Shown here: piece by piece, positions 25,567 through 34,973 of the stretch | Layout: each line of letters starts with the position of its first letter | Position numbering within the stretch: the stretch's first letter is position 1 | Assembly (NCBI RefSeq): GCF_947255005.1 | Contig: NZ_CAMYFI010000002.1 | Span: 1 to 64,000 of the forward strand | Direction of reading: 5' to 3' | Length of the DNA: 64,000 nt | Origin: an uncultured Tessaracoccus sp. | GTDB taxonomy: Bacteria > Actinomycetota > Actinomycetes > Propionibacteriales > Propionibacteriaceae | Notes under the pieces: model-generated | Seen by the model: the letters and a program-made list of their open reading frames with translations, nothing else | Databases searched by the model: none | What the model was told of the DNA's origin: nothing | Program-made: the position numbers and the translations under genes

Positions 25567-26496
25567 TCATGGGGTGCGCGTGGCTAGGCGCATGTGCCGA
25601 GCAATCCAGCCAGCGACGAGCGCGAACAGCACGAAGGTCAGCATGTCCCATCCGGTCTTGGCCCAGGTGATCTCCCGCACCGCGCGAATCTCGGCGACGC
25701 TGCTGGTGAAAATGGCGTATCCGAACGCCCCTAGATTGTTCACGACGTGCGCCGCAATGCCCGCTTCTAAGCCGCCCGTCCACAGCACGAGCACCCCAGA
25801 CACCAACCCGAAAGCCAGCCGGTGTGTGAACAGCGCCGGATTCTGCAGCCCGTGCATGAACGCGAAGATCAGCGACGAGGCAACCACACCAACCCACACC
25901 TTGCCCGTCATCGAACCGAACGCCTGCATCAGGTAGCCGCGGAAGAACACTTCCTCCGCGAGCGCTTGCAGCGGCGAGGACAACAGCACCACGAGCACGA
26001 ACCAGCCCGCGTTCGACTGCCCTGAGTTGAACTGCGGCAAGCCTTGCCACCCAAACGACGCCCACAGCATGACGTTCAGCAGGACCACGGCGACGAGCAC
26101 CGTCGCGAGCAAGTACCGCCACCGCATGCCGGGCTGCACGGAGAACGTCCATTTCGCCGCTCGGCCATGCACGAACCGCGCCACCGCCAGTGCCACGAGC
26201 GTGAGCGAGGCCAGGGCGAGATGCCCGGCGAGCAGCCCTTCGGGGATCTCGTATGCGCGCGCCCACTTGGAATAGGTCGGGAAATCCTGCACACCACGCG
26301 CCCGCGCACCGACGAAGAGCACCACCTGCTGCACGACTGGGAGCAACACCACATAGCTACAAAAGGCCAACAGGATGCCCATCATCGCCCGGAACGGCTC
26401 GGCAGGCTGCAGCGCGAGCGCATAAGGCACGTCGGACGGCGGATCCTCCGGTGCCCCACGATGCAGCAGCGTCGGAGGCTGACTGGAGTGGCTCAT
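25567..26496 (-). CDS. CPBP family intramembrane metalloprotease
   Basis: The 309-residue protein has about eight membrane segments. CPBP (Abi/Rce1-like) motifs are present: EEVFFRGYLMQ (EEx3R), FAFMHGL (Fx3H) and a later HVVNN segment supplying the last histidine. In bacteria these putative glutamic/metal proteases are tied to bacteriocin immunity or membrane protein processing; no substrate is evident here. The start overlaps the FAH gene stop by four bases, so they share a transcript. Confidence 0.85.
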   Translation of the reverse strand: MSHSSQPPTLLHRGAPEDPPSDVPYALALQPAEPFRAMMGILLAFCSYVVLLPVVQQVVLFVGARARGVQDFPTYSKWARAYEIPEGLLAGHLALASLTLVALAVARFVHGRAAKWTFSVQPGMRWRYLLATVLVAVVLLNVMLWASFGWQGLPQFNSGQSNAGWFVLVVLLSSPLQALAEEVFFRGYLMQAFGSMTGKVWVGVVASSLIFAFMHGLQNPALFTHRLAFGLVSGVLVLWTGGLEAGIAAHVVNNLGAFGYAIFTSSVAEIRAVREITWAKTGWDMLTFVLFALVAGWIARHMRLATRTP

Positions 26497-27296
26497 TCGT
26501 CGGCGACGGGGTTGCTCAACGTGCCGAGCCCGTCGATGGTGATGCTGACTTCGTCCCCGGCGTGTATATCGCCGACTCCTGCCGGAGTGCCGGTGAGGAT
26601 GAGGTCACCAGGCAGCATGGTGATCGACTTCGTGAGCTCGACGACAATGTCGGTGATGCTGCGCATCATGTCGCGCGTGTTGCCGTCTTGGCGAATTTCG
26701 TCACCAACGACGGTCTGGATGCTGAGCTGCGACGCCTCCTCAATACTGAGATGCGTGTTGATCCACGGGCCGAGCGGCAGGAACGTGTCGGCACCCTTGG
26801 CTCGCCACCATTGATTGTCGCTCCGTTGCCAGTCGCGGGCGGTCACATCGTTGGCGATGGTGTAGCCGAAGATGACATCCTTCACGCGCTCCGCGGGCAC
26901 CTCCTTACAGAACCGGCCAATGACAATCGCGAGCTCACCCTCGTAGCTCATCTCGGCGCAGCCGGCAGGCTTGATGATGCTCTCGCCCGGGCCGATCACC
27001 GTCGTGTTTGGCTTGAAGAATGCCAAGAGCTCCGACGGTGCCTCGCCGCCCATTTCCTGCACGTGATCGGCGTAGTTCTTCCCGATGCCGATGATCTTGC
27101 TGCGCGGAATCACCGGTGACAGCAGACGCACATCCTCGAGGTGAAACCGCTCCCCCGTGTAGTTCACGGGCACCCCGGCCAGCGGGTCGGCGGTGAGTGA
27201 GGCGATCGTGTCGGGGTGGTCGCCGTCGTCGACCGCCAGCTCGATGATGCCGTAAGTGGGTTCCATACCGTCGCGGGTGAATCGTGCAATACGCAT
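26493..27296 (-). CDS. Fumarylacetoacetate hydrolase family protein
   Basis: The 267-residue protein shows the FAH fold signature: [33 protein letters not shown] (metal-binding glutamates), [11 protein letters not shown] and [19 protein letters not shown]. The family includes 2-hydroxyhepta-2,4-diene-dioate isomerases, acylpyruvases and oxaloacetate decarboxylases acting on 2-oxo acids with Mg2+. No aromatic degradation genes surround it; an acylpyruvase or oxaloacetate tautomerase/decarboxylase role is as likely. It lies between a broken amidotransferase gene and the CPBP gene on one strand. Confidence 0.9.
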   Translation of the reverse strand: MRIARFTRDGMEPTYGIIELAVDDGDHPDTIASLTADPLAGVPVNYTGERFHLEDVRLLSPVIPRSKIIGIGKNYADHVQEMGGEAPSELLAFFKPNTTVIGPGESIIKPAGCAEMSYEGELAIVIGRFCKEVPAERVKDVIFGYTIANDVTARDWQRSDNQWWRAKGADTFLPLGPWINTHLSIEEASQLSIQTVVGDEIRQDGNTRDMMRSITDIVVELTKSITMLPGDLILTGTPAGVGDIHAGDEVSITIDGLGTLSNPVADE

Positions 27297-27300
27297 GCGT

Positions 27301-28031
27301 TCAGCCTATCGTCCCGGCATGCACCGCCACAGCCACCAGAAACTGCTCGGCCAGGCGCCGCCCGACGAGCGCCACCTGCGCATCCACGGCCTCCATTTCG
27401 CGCCGGATCGCCGCGCCGTCGCCGCCATGCCCGTTCGTCCACAGTTCCATACGCTCAGGCGACACCTCGGGATGAAACTGCACACCGACAGCCGAGCCGA
27501 TGCGCATCGCCTGCACCTCACAGCGCGCCGACGACGCAAGCAACGAGGCGCCGTCGGGGATGCGTGTGACGGCGTCGTTGTGAGATTCTGCGACGATACT
27601 CGCGCCGGCACGTGCGAACTCGCCCACCAGCGGGTCCGACACTGTCTGCTCGCTCCAGACAACTTCCGCCGCGCCTTCTTCGTCGCGCCCGGCAGCAGGC
27701 GCCTGCACCTCGCCGCCGAACTCGTGGGCGAGGATCTGATGCCCGAGGCAGATACCGAGCGTGGGGACGTGCGCGTCCACGGCACGCCGCAGCATGTGCA
27801 TCACCGCCGGCAACCAGGGCGATGTGGCGTCGTCGACGGCGCTCGCCGGCCCCCGAGCACGATGAGGCCGTCCGCGAGCTCGGTCAGGAACGCGTCGGGA
27901 TGCTCCCACACGCGCCGGACGTCGAGCTGCGCGCCTGCACGAAGCCACGGTTCGAACCTGTCGAGCGGGCAGAGCACGTCGAGTTCCAGCACGGTGATGC
28001 GCGGCAGTGTGTGGAGGGAAGCATTGGGCAT
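27301..28031 (-). pseudogene. Class I glutamine amidotransferase with a one-base frameshift
   Basis: The first part, from ATG 28031, reads [18 protein letters not shown] and ends in GLIVLGG. The second part, in another frame, continues [20 protein letters not shown], then [17 protein letters not shown] (catalytic Cys) and [12 protein letters not shown] (His, Glu). The frames would join as [10 protein letters not shown] if one C were restored in the G5C2 tract at about 27849-27855. Both halves are well conserved, so it is either a recent frameshift mutation or a base-calling error in a homopolymer. The intact protein would be a GMP-synthase-like amidotransferase, of unknown partner. Confidence 0.7.
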
Positions 28032-28119
28032 GCTCCGAACGGTAGACCATCGCTGGCGGGATCGCCCAGGTGGTGAAACGGCGTGGGCGGACGGCGCGTC
28101 GGTGGCTAGTGTGGCAGGC

Positions 28120-29169
28120 ATGACGCGCAAGAACATCGCAGTGATTGGCGGGGATGGCATCGGCCCCGAGGTGACCACCGAAGCACTCAAGGTGCTGCAC
28201 GCCGTAGCGCCTGACGCATTCAACTGCACGCACTACGACCTTGGCGCGGAGCGCTGGCAGCGCACCGGCGAGGTGCTTCCCGACTCCGTGCTCGACGAAC
28301 TGCGCGGCGCAGACGCGATCGTGCTGGGCGCGGTGGGGGCGGCTCCCGGATCGAAGGCGATACCGTCGGGGCTTCTGGAACGCGGGTTGTTGCTGCGCCT
28401 GCGCTTCGCGTTCGACCACGCCGTGAACCTGCGCCCCTCCACCCTCTATCCGGGGGTGCCGACGCCGCTCGCACCCGAGGTGGTGGAAGGCAAACAGGTC
28501 GATTTCGTGGTGGTGCGCGAGGGCACCGAGGGCCTGTACTGCGGCAACGGCGGCGCGGTGCGCGTCGGAACGCCGCATGAAATCGCCACCGAAGTGAGCG
28601 TGAATACCGCCTACGGTGTGGAGCGCGTGGTGCGTGACGCGTACGAGCGGGCCAGCCGTCGTCGGGGGAAGCTGACGCTGCTCCACAAGCACAACGTGCT
28701 CGTCAACGCGGGCAAGCTCTGGAACCGTGTCGTCGCTGAGATCGGCGAGGAGTTCCCCGACGTCGAGACGAACTATCTGCACATCGACGCGGCCATGATC
28801 GCGTTGGTGAAGGATCCGGCGCAGTTCGACGTGATCGTCACCGACAACCTGTTCGGCGACATCGTTACCGACCTCGCGGCCGCCGTCACCGGTGGCATCG
28901 GGCTCGCCGCCAGCGCGAACATCAACCCGTCGCGCGAGTTCCCGAGCATGTTTGAGCCCGTCCACGGTTCGGCACCCGACATTGCAGGCCAGGGCATCGC
29001 CGACCCGACCGCGGCCATCTCCTCGATGGCACTGCTGCTCGATCACCTGGGGCTGCCCGAGCAAGCGGCGCGCGTGCAGGCCGCCGTCGCAGAAGATATC
29101 AGCGAACGCGGAGCAGGCCCGGTGCGCACCACCGAGGTCGGCGACCGCATCGCAGGAAGGATCGCATGA
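28120..29169 (+). CDS. leuB: 3-isopropylmalate dehydrogenase
   Basis: The 349-residue protein starts at ATG 28120 ([17 protein letters not shown]); the frame is open far upstream but without homology. Substrate and metal sites are visible: [18 protein letters not shown] (in the actinobacterial short form), [35 protein letters not shown] and [18 protein letters not shown]. It oxidises and decarboxylates 3-isopropylmalate in leucine synthesis using NAD. It is 3.6 kb from leuCD and is coupled by ATGA overlap to an SDR gene. Confidence 0.95.
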   Translation: MTRKNIAVIGGDGIGPEVTTEALKVLHAVAPDAFNCTHYDLGAERWQRTGEVLPDSVLDELRGADAIVLGAVGAAPGSKAIPSGLLERGLLLRLRFAFDHAVNLRPSTLYPGVPTPLAPEVVEGKQVDFVVVREGTEGLYCGNGGAVRVGTPHEIATEVSVNTAYGVERVVRDAYERASRRRGKLTLLHKHNVLVNAGKLWNRVVAEIGEEFPDVETNYLHIDAAMIALVKDPAQFDVIVTDNLFGDIVTDLAAAVTGGIGLAASANINPSREFPSMFEPVHGSAPDIAGQGIADPTAAISSMALLLDHLGLPEQAARVQAAVAEDISERGAGPVRTTEVGDRIAGRIA

Positions 29170-29849
29170 AACCCGTCGCAGTCATCACCGGAGCCTCGCG
29201 CGGCATCGGCGCAGCCATCGCCCGCGAACTCGTACGCACGCACCACACTTTCGTCGGCGGCACCAACCCCGAGAGCGTGCAGAAGGTCGTCGACGAGTTG
29301 GGCGACGCCTCGCCGTTCGTCGCCGACCTCAACGACGACGCCGCACTCGCCGCGGCTGCAGAGCAGGTGGAGCGCTGCGACGTGCTCATCCACAGCGCCG
29401 GCATCGAAGCATCCAAGCCCATCGCGGAGACCACGCGCGACGACTTCCGGCAGATCTTCGAGATCAACCTATTCGCCGTCGCCCAGCTCACCACGCTGCT
29501 GCTGCCCAAGCTGCGAGAAGCCTGTGGCCACGTATTCACCATCAACTCAGGCATGGGCATACGCTCCCGAGCGAACGGCGCACTCTACAGCGGCTCGAAG
29601 TTCGCGCTGCGCGCCTTCACCGACGCGCTGCGCGAGGAGGAACGCGGCACCATTCGCGTAACCTCGATCCACCCCGGACGCGTCGACACCGACATGCAGC
29701 GCGCCATGCAGGAGCGCGACGGCAACCCGTACGAGCAGGGCAACTACATTCGCCCGGGCGCCATCGCTGATCTCGTCCGACTCGCCGTCGACGCGACGCC
29801 CGAGGCAATGATCGAATATCTCGAGGTTCGCCCGGTCGCCACGTCGTAG
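29166..29849 (+). CDS. Short-chain dehydrogenase/reductase
   Basis: The 227-residue Rossmann protein has [17 protein letters not shown] at the N-terminus, an HSAGIEA segment and the catalytic [11 protein letters not shown]. The active-site serine lies in TINSGMG. It overlaps leuB by four bases, so both are translated from one message. The substrate is unknown; the small size and coupling to leuB are common in actinobacteria and give no direct clue. Confidence 0.9.
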   Translation: MKPVAVITGASRGIGAAIARELVRTHHTFVGGTNPESVQKVVDELGDASPFVADLNDDAALAAAAEQVERCDVLIHSAGIEASKPIAETTRDDFRQIFEINLFAVAQLTTLLLPKLREACGHVFTINSGMGIRSRANGALYSGSKFALRAFTDALREEERGTIRVTSIHPGRVDTDMQRAMQERDGNPYEQGNYIRPGAIADLVRLAVDATPEAMIEYLEVRPVATS

Positions 29850-29871
29850 CCGGCCAGGGGCGGCTGGCTAC
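29846..29871. terminator. Bidirectional hairpin terminator between SDR and flotillin genes
   Basis: GTAGCCGGCC (29846-29855) pairs with GGCTGGCTAC (29862-29871) over ten pairs, one of them G-T, around a six-base loop. Both stop codons of the convergent genes lie inside the stem. Confidence 0.6.
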
Positions 29872-31370
29872 TCGGTTTCGCCTGCCACGACGTCGGCTTT
29901 CCCAACGCGCTGCTTCAACACGTCCAGCAGGTCGATGCCGGTGGTGTTTTTCACCAGTTCGACAGTCTGCAACATGTTGTCGTTGACCGTCTTAGGCAGC
30001 GCGGAGGCACCGTCGGTGGATACGACGGTGAGCTTGTCGATGGAGCTGAGTGGCGCGGCCACCTTCTCCGCCACCTGCGGCAACACCTCGATGAGCATCT
30101 GCAGCACGGCTGCCTCGTTGTAGTGCGCGAAGGCTTCGGCACGCTTGTCCATGGCTTCGGCTTCCGCGGTACCGACGGCGGCAACCGCAGCCGCCTTCGC
30201 CTCACCCTCGGCGCGCACAGCTTCGGCCTCCGCGATACGCCGAGCCTTCTCAGCCTCACCGCGCTTCGCACCCTCGAATGCCTCGGCCGTCGCGAGCGCC
30301 TGGCGACGAGACTGCTCGCCCTCACCGGAGAGGCGCTGACGCTCGGCGTCGGCCTCGGCGTCAGCGATCGACGCGGCCTTGCGCGCCTCCGCTTCGTAGA
30401 TGGACGCCTGACGCCTCGCCTGCGCCTCCGTCTCAATCTCGTAACGCTTCGCGTCGGCAGGCTTGCGCACCTCGGTGTCGAGCTGGCGTTCCTTCAGCGC
30501 AGCCTGCCGCACAGCCACCTTCTCCTGCTCGGTGAGAATGGCCTGGTCACGGTCGGCTTGAGCCAGCGGGCCGGATGCCGCGGCCTGCGCCTTCGCGGCG
30601 TCCGTCTCGGCCTGGATCTCGGCTTCCTTCAGCACCAGGGCGCGCTCGGAGATGGCGATTTCCTGCGACGCGGCAATGCGCGCCTGCTCCGCCTCACGGC
30701 GAGCGTCGGCTTCGGCGATGGCAGCCAGCTGGCCAACCCTCGCGGATTCGGGGCGCCCGAGGTCGGAGAGGTAGGTGCCGTCGTCGGTGATGTCCTGAAT
30801 CTGGAAGGTGTCGAGCACCAGGCCCTGACCCGTGAGCGACGCCTCAGATTCGTCGGCAACCCGCTGCGCGAAGGCGGCGCGGTCACGGATGATCTGCTCG
30901 ACGGTGAGCGAACCCACGATGGAGCGCAGCGAACCTGCGAGGGTTTCCTGCGTGAACGTCTCGATTTCTTCCTGCTGCATGAGGAAGCGCTGCGCTGCGG
31001 CACGGATGGAGTCTTCATTGCCGCCAACCTTGACGATCGCGACGCCGTCGACGTTGAGCTTGATGCCCTGCCCGGACACGGCGTTGCGGATGGTCACCAT
31101 GATGCGCCGCGAGGAGAGGTCCAGCACGTGCAGGCGCTGCACAAACGGGATGACGAACACGCCGCCACCCATGATAACTTTCTGGCCGGACAGGTCGGTG
31201 GAGACCAAACCAGTCTCAGGGTTCGTGACCGCTTTACCCTTCTGACCAGTAATGATGTAGGCCTCGTTGGGACGAGATACCTTGTAGCGGCTCGCGATGA
31301 GCCAGAGGATGAGCACGACGAGCAGCACTGCGCCGCCAATACCCAAGACGATCGGTGGAAGTTCGTGCAT
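29868..31370 (-). CDS. Flotillin-like SPFH domain protein
   Basis: The 500-residue protein has an N-terminal membrane segment (about 6-25), the SPFH/band-7 domain (about 27-210; GGGVFVIPFVQRLHVLDL) and a long alanine/glutamate-rich coiled coil (about 220-410; repeats of A-E-A-x2-K). Flotillins scaffold ordered lipid domains in the cytoplasmic membrane and influence secretion and signalling. It lies 9 bases after an NfeD-family gene, the usual YuaF/YuaG-type pair, and ends in a bidirectional terminator. Confidence 0.92.
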   Translation of the reverse strand: MHELPPIVLGIGGAVLLVVLILWLIASRYKVSRPNEAYIITGQKGKAVTNPETGLVSTDLSGQKVIMGGGVFVIPFVQRLHVLDLSSRRIMVTIRNAVSGQGIKLNVDGVAIVKVGGNEDSIRAAAQRFLMQQEEIETFTQETLAGSLRSIVGSLTVEQIIRDRAAFAQRVADESEASLTGQGLVLDTFQIQDITDDGTYLSDLGRPESARVGQLAAIAEADARREAEQARIAASQEIAISERALVLKEAEIQAETDAAKAQAAASGPLAQADRDQAILTEQEKVAVRQAALKERQLDTEVRKPADAKRYEIETEAQARRQASIYEAEARKAASIADAEADAERQRLSGEGEQSRRQALATAEAFEGAKRGEAEKARRIAEAEAVRAEGEAKAAAVAAVGTAEAEAMDKRAEAFAHYNEAAVLQMLIEVLPQVAEKVAAPLSSIDKLTVVSTDGASALPKTVNDNMLQTVELVKNTTGIDLLDVLKQRVGKADVVAGETE

Positions 31371-31379
31371 AGTGTTTCC

Positions 31380-31922
31380 TTAACCAGGGTCAGGGCCGGA
31401 GCCGATGGATTGTGGCGGTGGTAGTTCTTCAATCGAGGTGACTTCGACAGCCGTGGGCGACAGGACACTCGAAATCCAGACCTCGGTACCCGCGGGGATC
31501 GCCGTATCGGCCCGAGCAGAACGCTTACGCGAACCTCCGGTGCCGAAGATGCGCACCTCGCCGTAGCCTGACTCCGGGATGTCCGTGATGACACGCCCGG
31601 TGGCACCGACGAGAGAATCCGAGCGGAACGTGGCGGCATTCTCCCCTCGCTTCAACACACGGGTGAGCGCCGTCGCACCCCACGCCGCCAATACTCCAGC
31701 AACGATGCCAACGACGACCGCGATGGCCGTGACGTCCACGATGCTGAGAGAGATCACTCCCCCAAACCCGAAGGCACCCAGAAAAGCCGCGAGGCTGGGA
31801 ACGGAAAAGAGGTCGCTGCCCAGGAAATCAAGGTCAAAGACCCCTTCGATGATCTCACCGAAGAGCAGCGACGCCGCAACGATGACCAAACCGACGATGC
31901 CAATCGTCAAGAAAACCACCAT
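31380..31922 (-). CDS. NfeD-family membrane protein (flotillin partner)
   Basis: The 180-residue protein has three to four membrane helices (FLTIGIVGLVIVAASLLF; GVISLSIVDVTAIAVVVGIV and following) and a C-terminal OB-like beta domain (DSLVGATGRVITDIP, ... AGTEVWISSVLSPTAVEV). This is the short NfeD class without the ClpP-like protease. NfeD proteins associate with SPFH partners, and the flotillin gene is immediately downstream. Confidence 0.82.
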   Translation of the reverse strand: MVVFLTIGIVGLVIVAASLLFGEIIEGVFDLDFLGSDLFSVPSLAAFLGAFGFGGVISLSIVDVTAIAVVVGIVAGVLAAWGATALTRVLKRGENAATFRSDSLVGATGRVITDIPESGYGEVRIFGTGGSRKRSARADTAIPAGTEVWISSVLSPTAVEVTSIEELPPPQSIGSGPDPG

Positions 31923-32116
31923 GCAGCGTCCCCTTCTTCATCACCACTATACCGACGACATGGCTCACCCAGATGCGTGCGGCAGGTTGCCGATGCGCCA
32001 CCGACTGCTGGGAAGCTCGGAGTTCGGCCCTACGGCAACCTTTGCGGGGCTCACCGAGTGCGCGCAGGGGATGTGCAACAAGTCCGGGCTGATGGCCGGA
32101 TCCACTCCCCGCAGCA

Positions 32117-33052
32117 TTACTGAGCGTCCGCTGTCAGGGACGCGACCCACGCGTCCAGCTCGTCGCGCCGGGGCGCGGAATCCGCACTGCCCACACGCGT
32201 CACCGAACACGCCGCGGCCACGTTTGCGCGCGCAGCGGCCTCGCGGAGCGGCATTCCCTGCGCGAGCAGCGCCGCGAGGTTGCCGGTAAAAGTGTCACCA
32301 GCGCCGACGGTGTTCACGGCCTTCACCTTGAGCGACGGGACCGTCTGGGTACCCTCGTCGTCGACGACGAGCGCCCCCTCCTCACCGAGCGTGACGATGA
32401 GGTCCAGGTTCATCTTCGCGTGCACAGCCTGCGCCACCTCGTCGATGCTGCACTGCGTGCTGATGCCGATCGATTCGGCCAACTGCGCGAGCTCGCTCTC
32501 ATTCGGCAGCAGGAGGTCGACGTGTTCGAGCAGCCCGACGGGAATCTCGCGGAAGGGCGCGGGGTTGAGGATCACCGTCTTGCCCGCCTCGTGCGCGATC
32601 TGCGCGGCGGCCTGGTTCGCATCCTCCGGAACCTCCAGCTGCATCACGACCACGCGCGCAGCGCGAATCTGCTCCGCCTGCTGCTGCACCTGCTCAGCGT
32701 GGAGCTCAAGGTTCGAGCGCGGAATGATGACAATGCAGTTTTGCCCCTCGTCGTCCACCATCGGCAAGCCGACGCCGGTGCCCACCTCGTCGTCGACACT
32801 CACCCCGGACGCGTCAACCCCCTCGCGCTCCAGCCAGGTGCGGAACTCCTCGCCGTAGGCATCGTCGCCGACTCGTCCGACCATCGCCACCGACACACCC
32901 GCGCGCGCCGCCGCGATGGCCTGGTTGAAGCCCTTGCCACCGGGGGTCATCGTGAACGACGAACCGGTGATGGTCTCCCCTGGCCTGGGGAACCGTGGGG
33001 TGCGGGCGATGAGGTCCATCATGAAGGACCCCACGATGCAAACGTCGCTCAT
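32117..33052 (-). CDS. rbsK: Ribokinase-type carbohydrate kinase (PfkB family)
   Basis: The 311-residue protein has the PfkB signatures: GGKGFNQAIAAARAG near residue 38 and NTVGAGDTFTGNLAALLAQG (about 247-266) with the catalytic Asp. It phosphorylates a pentose, classically D-ribose at O5. Its start overlaps the SIS-domain gene by four bases, so the pair is translationally coupled. Pairing with an arabinose-5-phosphate isomerase-like enzyme suggests a pentose or ketose other than ribose is possible. The 194 bases between this gene and the NfeD gene hold nothing recognisable. Confidence 0.9.
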   Translation of the reverse strand: MSDVCIVGSFMMDLIARTPRFPRPGETITGSSFTMTPGGKGFNQAIAAARAGVSVAMVGRVGDDAYGEEFRTWLEREGVDASGVSVDDEVGTGVGLPMVDDEGQNCIVIIPRSNLELHAEQVQQQAEQIRAARVVVMQLEVPEDANQAAAQIAHEAGKTVILNPAPFREIPVGLLEHVDLLLPNESELAQLAESIGISTQCSIDEVAQAVHAKMNLDLIVTLGEEGALVVDDEGTQTVPSLKVKAVNTVGAGDTFTGNLAALLAQGMPLREAAARANVAAACSVTRVGSADSAPRRDELDAWVASLTADAQ

Positions 33053-33702
33053 CCCTTGCTCCCGGGGACGAGATCGTCGGCATCTAGCGCCTGGCCGAGT
33101 GAACCGCCGACGTGGTGCACCGCGAAGTCGTCACTGGTGAAGCCGCTGTGGGTCATGAGAGCAGCGGCGAGCGCGTCGCCGACCGCGAGTGTTGCCGTCG
33201 TGGATGCGGTGGGAGCGAGATTCAGCGGGTCGGCTTCCGTGTCCATGGCCAGCTTGATGGTGATCTGCGCACCCTGAACCAGCGGCGAGGATTCGTCGCG
33301 GGTGATGGCCACGACGGGAATGTTGCGGTGGTTCAGCACCTGCACGAAGCGCACGACTTCCGCGGTCTTGCCGGAGTTGGAAATGGCGATGACCACGTCG
33401 TCCTCCGTCACCATGCCTGCGTCACCGTGCAGCGCCTCCGTGCTGTGCACGAAGAACGACGGGGTGCCGGTGCTCGCGAAGGTGGCGGCCATCTTCGACG
33501 CGATGTGCCCCGACTTGCCGATGCCTGTCACGATGAGTCTGCCGCGCATACCGACGATGAGTTCGAGCAGCTGCGGCAGCACCGCGTTGAGGGGCTCGAT
33601 CTGGCGCTGCAATGTGGCGATCTCAATCTCGATGGCGCGCTGGGCGGCAGCGATGGCGTCGCCGAACGAACCGGCGTCTGCGCTCGTGACTGGTGCTGAC
33701 AT
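33049..33702 (-). CDS. SIS-domain sugar phosphate isomerase (KpsF/GutQ-like, no CBS domains)
   Basis: The 217-residue protein is read from ATG 33702 behind GGAAGAGG; an extension to 33768 has no homology. The sugar isomerase domain is clear: GRLIVTGIGKSGHIASKMAA (G-x-G-K-S-G motif), FFVHSTEALHGDAGMV and VIAISNSGKTAEV, as in D-arabinose-5-phosphate isomerases. The usual C-terminal CBS pair is absent. Gram-positives do not make Kdo, so a role in sugar catabolism is likelier: interconverting an aldose and ketose phosphate for the adjacent kinase. A LacI operator-like palindrome lies upstream. Confidence 0.82.
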   Translation of the reverse strand: MSAPVTSADAGSFGDAIAAAQRAIEIEIATLQRQIEPLNAVLPQLLELIVGMRGRLIVTGIGKSGHIASKMAATFASTGTPSFFVHSTEALHGDAGMVTEDDVVIAISNSGKTAEVVRFVQVLNHRNIPVVAITRDESSPLVQGAQITIKLAMDTEADPLNLAPTASTTATLAVGDALAAALMTHSGFTSDDFAVHHVGGSLGQALDADDLVPGSKG

Positions 33703-33778
33703 GTGATACCTCTTCCGTTCGCGTCGGGTTCTCGAAGGCTGATCGATGCATGCCGAGAACTCACTCACTGCAATGATG

Positions 33779-33796
33779 GCAGAAATCGATTACAGC
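33779..33796. promoter_or_regulatory. LacI-type operator upstream of the SIS/ribokinase operon
   Basis: GCAGAAATCGATTACAGC is symmetric at 14 of 18 positions around a central CG, the layout of LacI/GalR operators. It lies between the end of the LacI gene and the SIS gene start (77 bases upstream of its ATG), the position for repression of the operon. Confidence 0.65.
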
Positions 33797-33814
33797 TACA
33801 AGGTTGAGGCCAAT

Positions 33815-34783
33815 TTATCCCCACACTTGGGGGGCCGGTGTGTCGATAATCACGGTGTTTGCACCGTGGCCACCCGACGCCATCCGGCTTTGCAGCAACA
33901 ACCACGCTTCGCGCGCTAACTCGCCTACGGGTAGCGGCGTGATCTGCACTTGACCCGACATTGACGTCGCAAACGGCAACTCGCCAATGACGCCAACAAT
34001 GGTGTCGGAGTCCCTTCTTGTAGCGAGTTCCCTCAACACCCCAACCCCGGCCAGGTTATTCGTCGCGAGAATGGCGTCTGGTGGGTTGGGAAGGTCGAGC
34101 AGCTGCGCCGCGGCGTGGCGTCCACCTTCGACGCGGAAATCGGCGTGGATGAGCAAGTCATCGTCGGCGACGAACCCGCGTTCGCCGAGCGCGTCGCGCC
34201 ACCCTTCGGCACGCTTCTCCGCCGTGGAGAGCCTCGACGGGCCAGTCACGCACGCGATGCGTGTGCAGCCTGCATCGGCGAGGTGCTTCGTCGCTACTGC
34301 TCCAAGTTCTCGGTTGCTGAACCGCACCGACGGATACTCCCCCGGCAGTTCGCGGTCCACGGCGACGACAGCCATGCCGCGCTCCACCAAGGGCCGCAGG
34401 TCGGTTGTGTCAGACGCGGGGAAGACGATCACCCCCGCCATCTGTGAGTCGATAGCCACTTGGAGATACCGCGCTTCTTTGGTTGGATCCTCATCAGAAT
34501 TGCACAGCACGATGGAGAGCCCCTGCTCGTGGGCTTTGTCTTCTACCGTCCTGGCAAAGGTGGTGAAGAACGGGTTTTCGATGTCCGCGACGACGAGGCC
34601 CACCACGTCCGACGTGCGTCGACGCAGCGTCCGGGCGGCGCGGTTTGGGGCGTATCCGAGCTTGTCAACGGCGCTTCGCACTGCTGCTTGAGCCTCAGGC
34701 CGCACGTTCGCCCCGTTCAGCACCCGCGAGACCGTCGCCACCGACACACCCGCTTCCTGCGCGACGTCGATCATCCGCACCAT
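33815..34783 (-). CDS. LacI family transcriptional regulator
   Basis: The 322-residue protein has the helix-turn-helix MIDVAQEAGVSVATVSRVLN with hinge GYAPNRAARTLRRR, then an effector domain beginning VVGLVVADIENPFFTTFA. It precedes the SIS isomerase and ribokinase genes on the same strand and is separated from them by a good operator candidate, so it probably senses the sugar or its phosphate and represses them. It has RbsR-like features, but ribose transport genes are absent here. Confidence 0.92.
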   Translation of the reverse strand: MVRMIDVAQEAGVSVATVSRVLNGANVRPEAQAAVRSAVDKLGYAPNRAARTLRRRTSDVVGLVVADIENPFFTTFARTVEDKAHEQGLSIVLCNSDEDPTKEARYLQVAIDSQMAGVIVFPASDTTDLRPLVERGMAVVAVDRELPGEYPSVRFSNRELGAVATKHLADAGCTRIACVTGPSRLSTAEKRAEGWRDALGERGFVADDDLLIHADFRVEGGRHAAAQLLDLPNPPDAILATNNLAGVGVLRELATRRDSDTIVGVIGELPFATSMSGQVQITPLPVGELAREAWLLLQSRMASGGHGANTVIIDTPAPQVWG

Positions 34784-34866
34784 GGGATCACACCCTCGTT
34801 CATCTCGTCGTTCACGAGCCAGTGTGTCACGAAAGCGGGAAGCACCGCGGAATACACGAGACGGTA

Positions 34867-34943
34867 TAACCCAATATCCACACGGGTTTGCGAAATCGGC
34901 CCAAAATGAGCTGTTTCGACAAACGCGTGTGGATATCGGGTTA
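34867..34943. repeat. 77-base imperfect palindrome downstream of ilvC
   Basis: The left arm (34867-34895, beginning TAACCC and containing ATCCACACG) and the right arm (34914-34943, containing CGTGTGGAT and ending GGGTTA) match at 27 of 30 positions, with an 18-base centre. It lies 31 bases after the ilvC stop and upstream of the LacI gene, both on the minus strand. It may terminate ilvBNC transcripts, but the length and the T-poor flanks make a mobile palindromic repeat equally possible. Confidence 0.65.
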
Positions 34944-34973
34944 GTGAGAGCCAGTCATGGCTCTCGACGACAC

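Noticed and set aside
27256..28119. Long upstream extension of leuB
   Set aside because: It runs antisense through the amidotransferase gene and has no dehydrogenase features; the family N-terminus begins at 28120.
30123..31424. 433-residue open frame opposite the flotillin gene
   Set aside because: A shadow of the Ala/Glu-rich coiled coil; leucine/arginine-rich low-complexity product without homology.
31923..32116. Small gene between NfeD and ribokinase genes
   Set aside because: The only open frames lack ribosome-binding sites and recognisable features.
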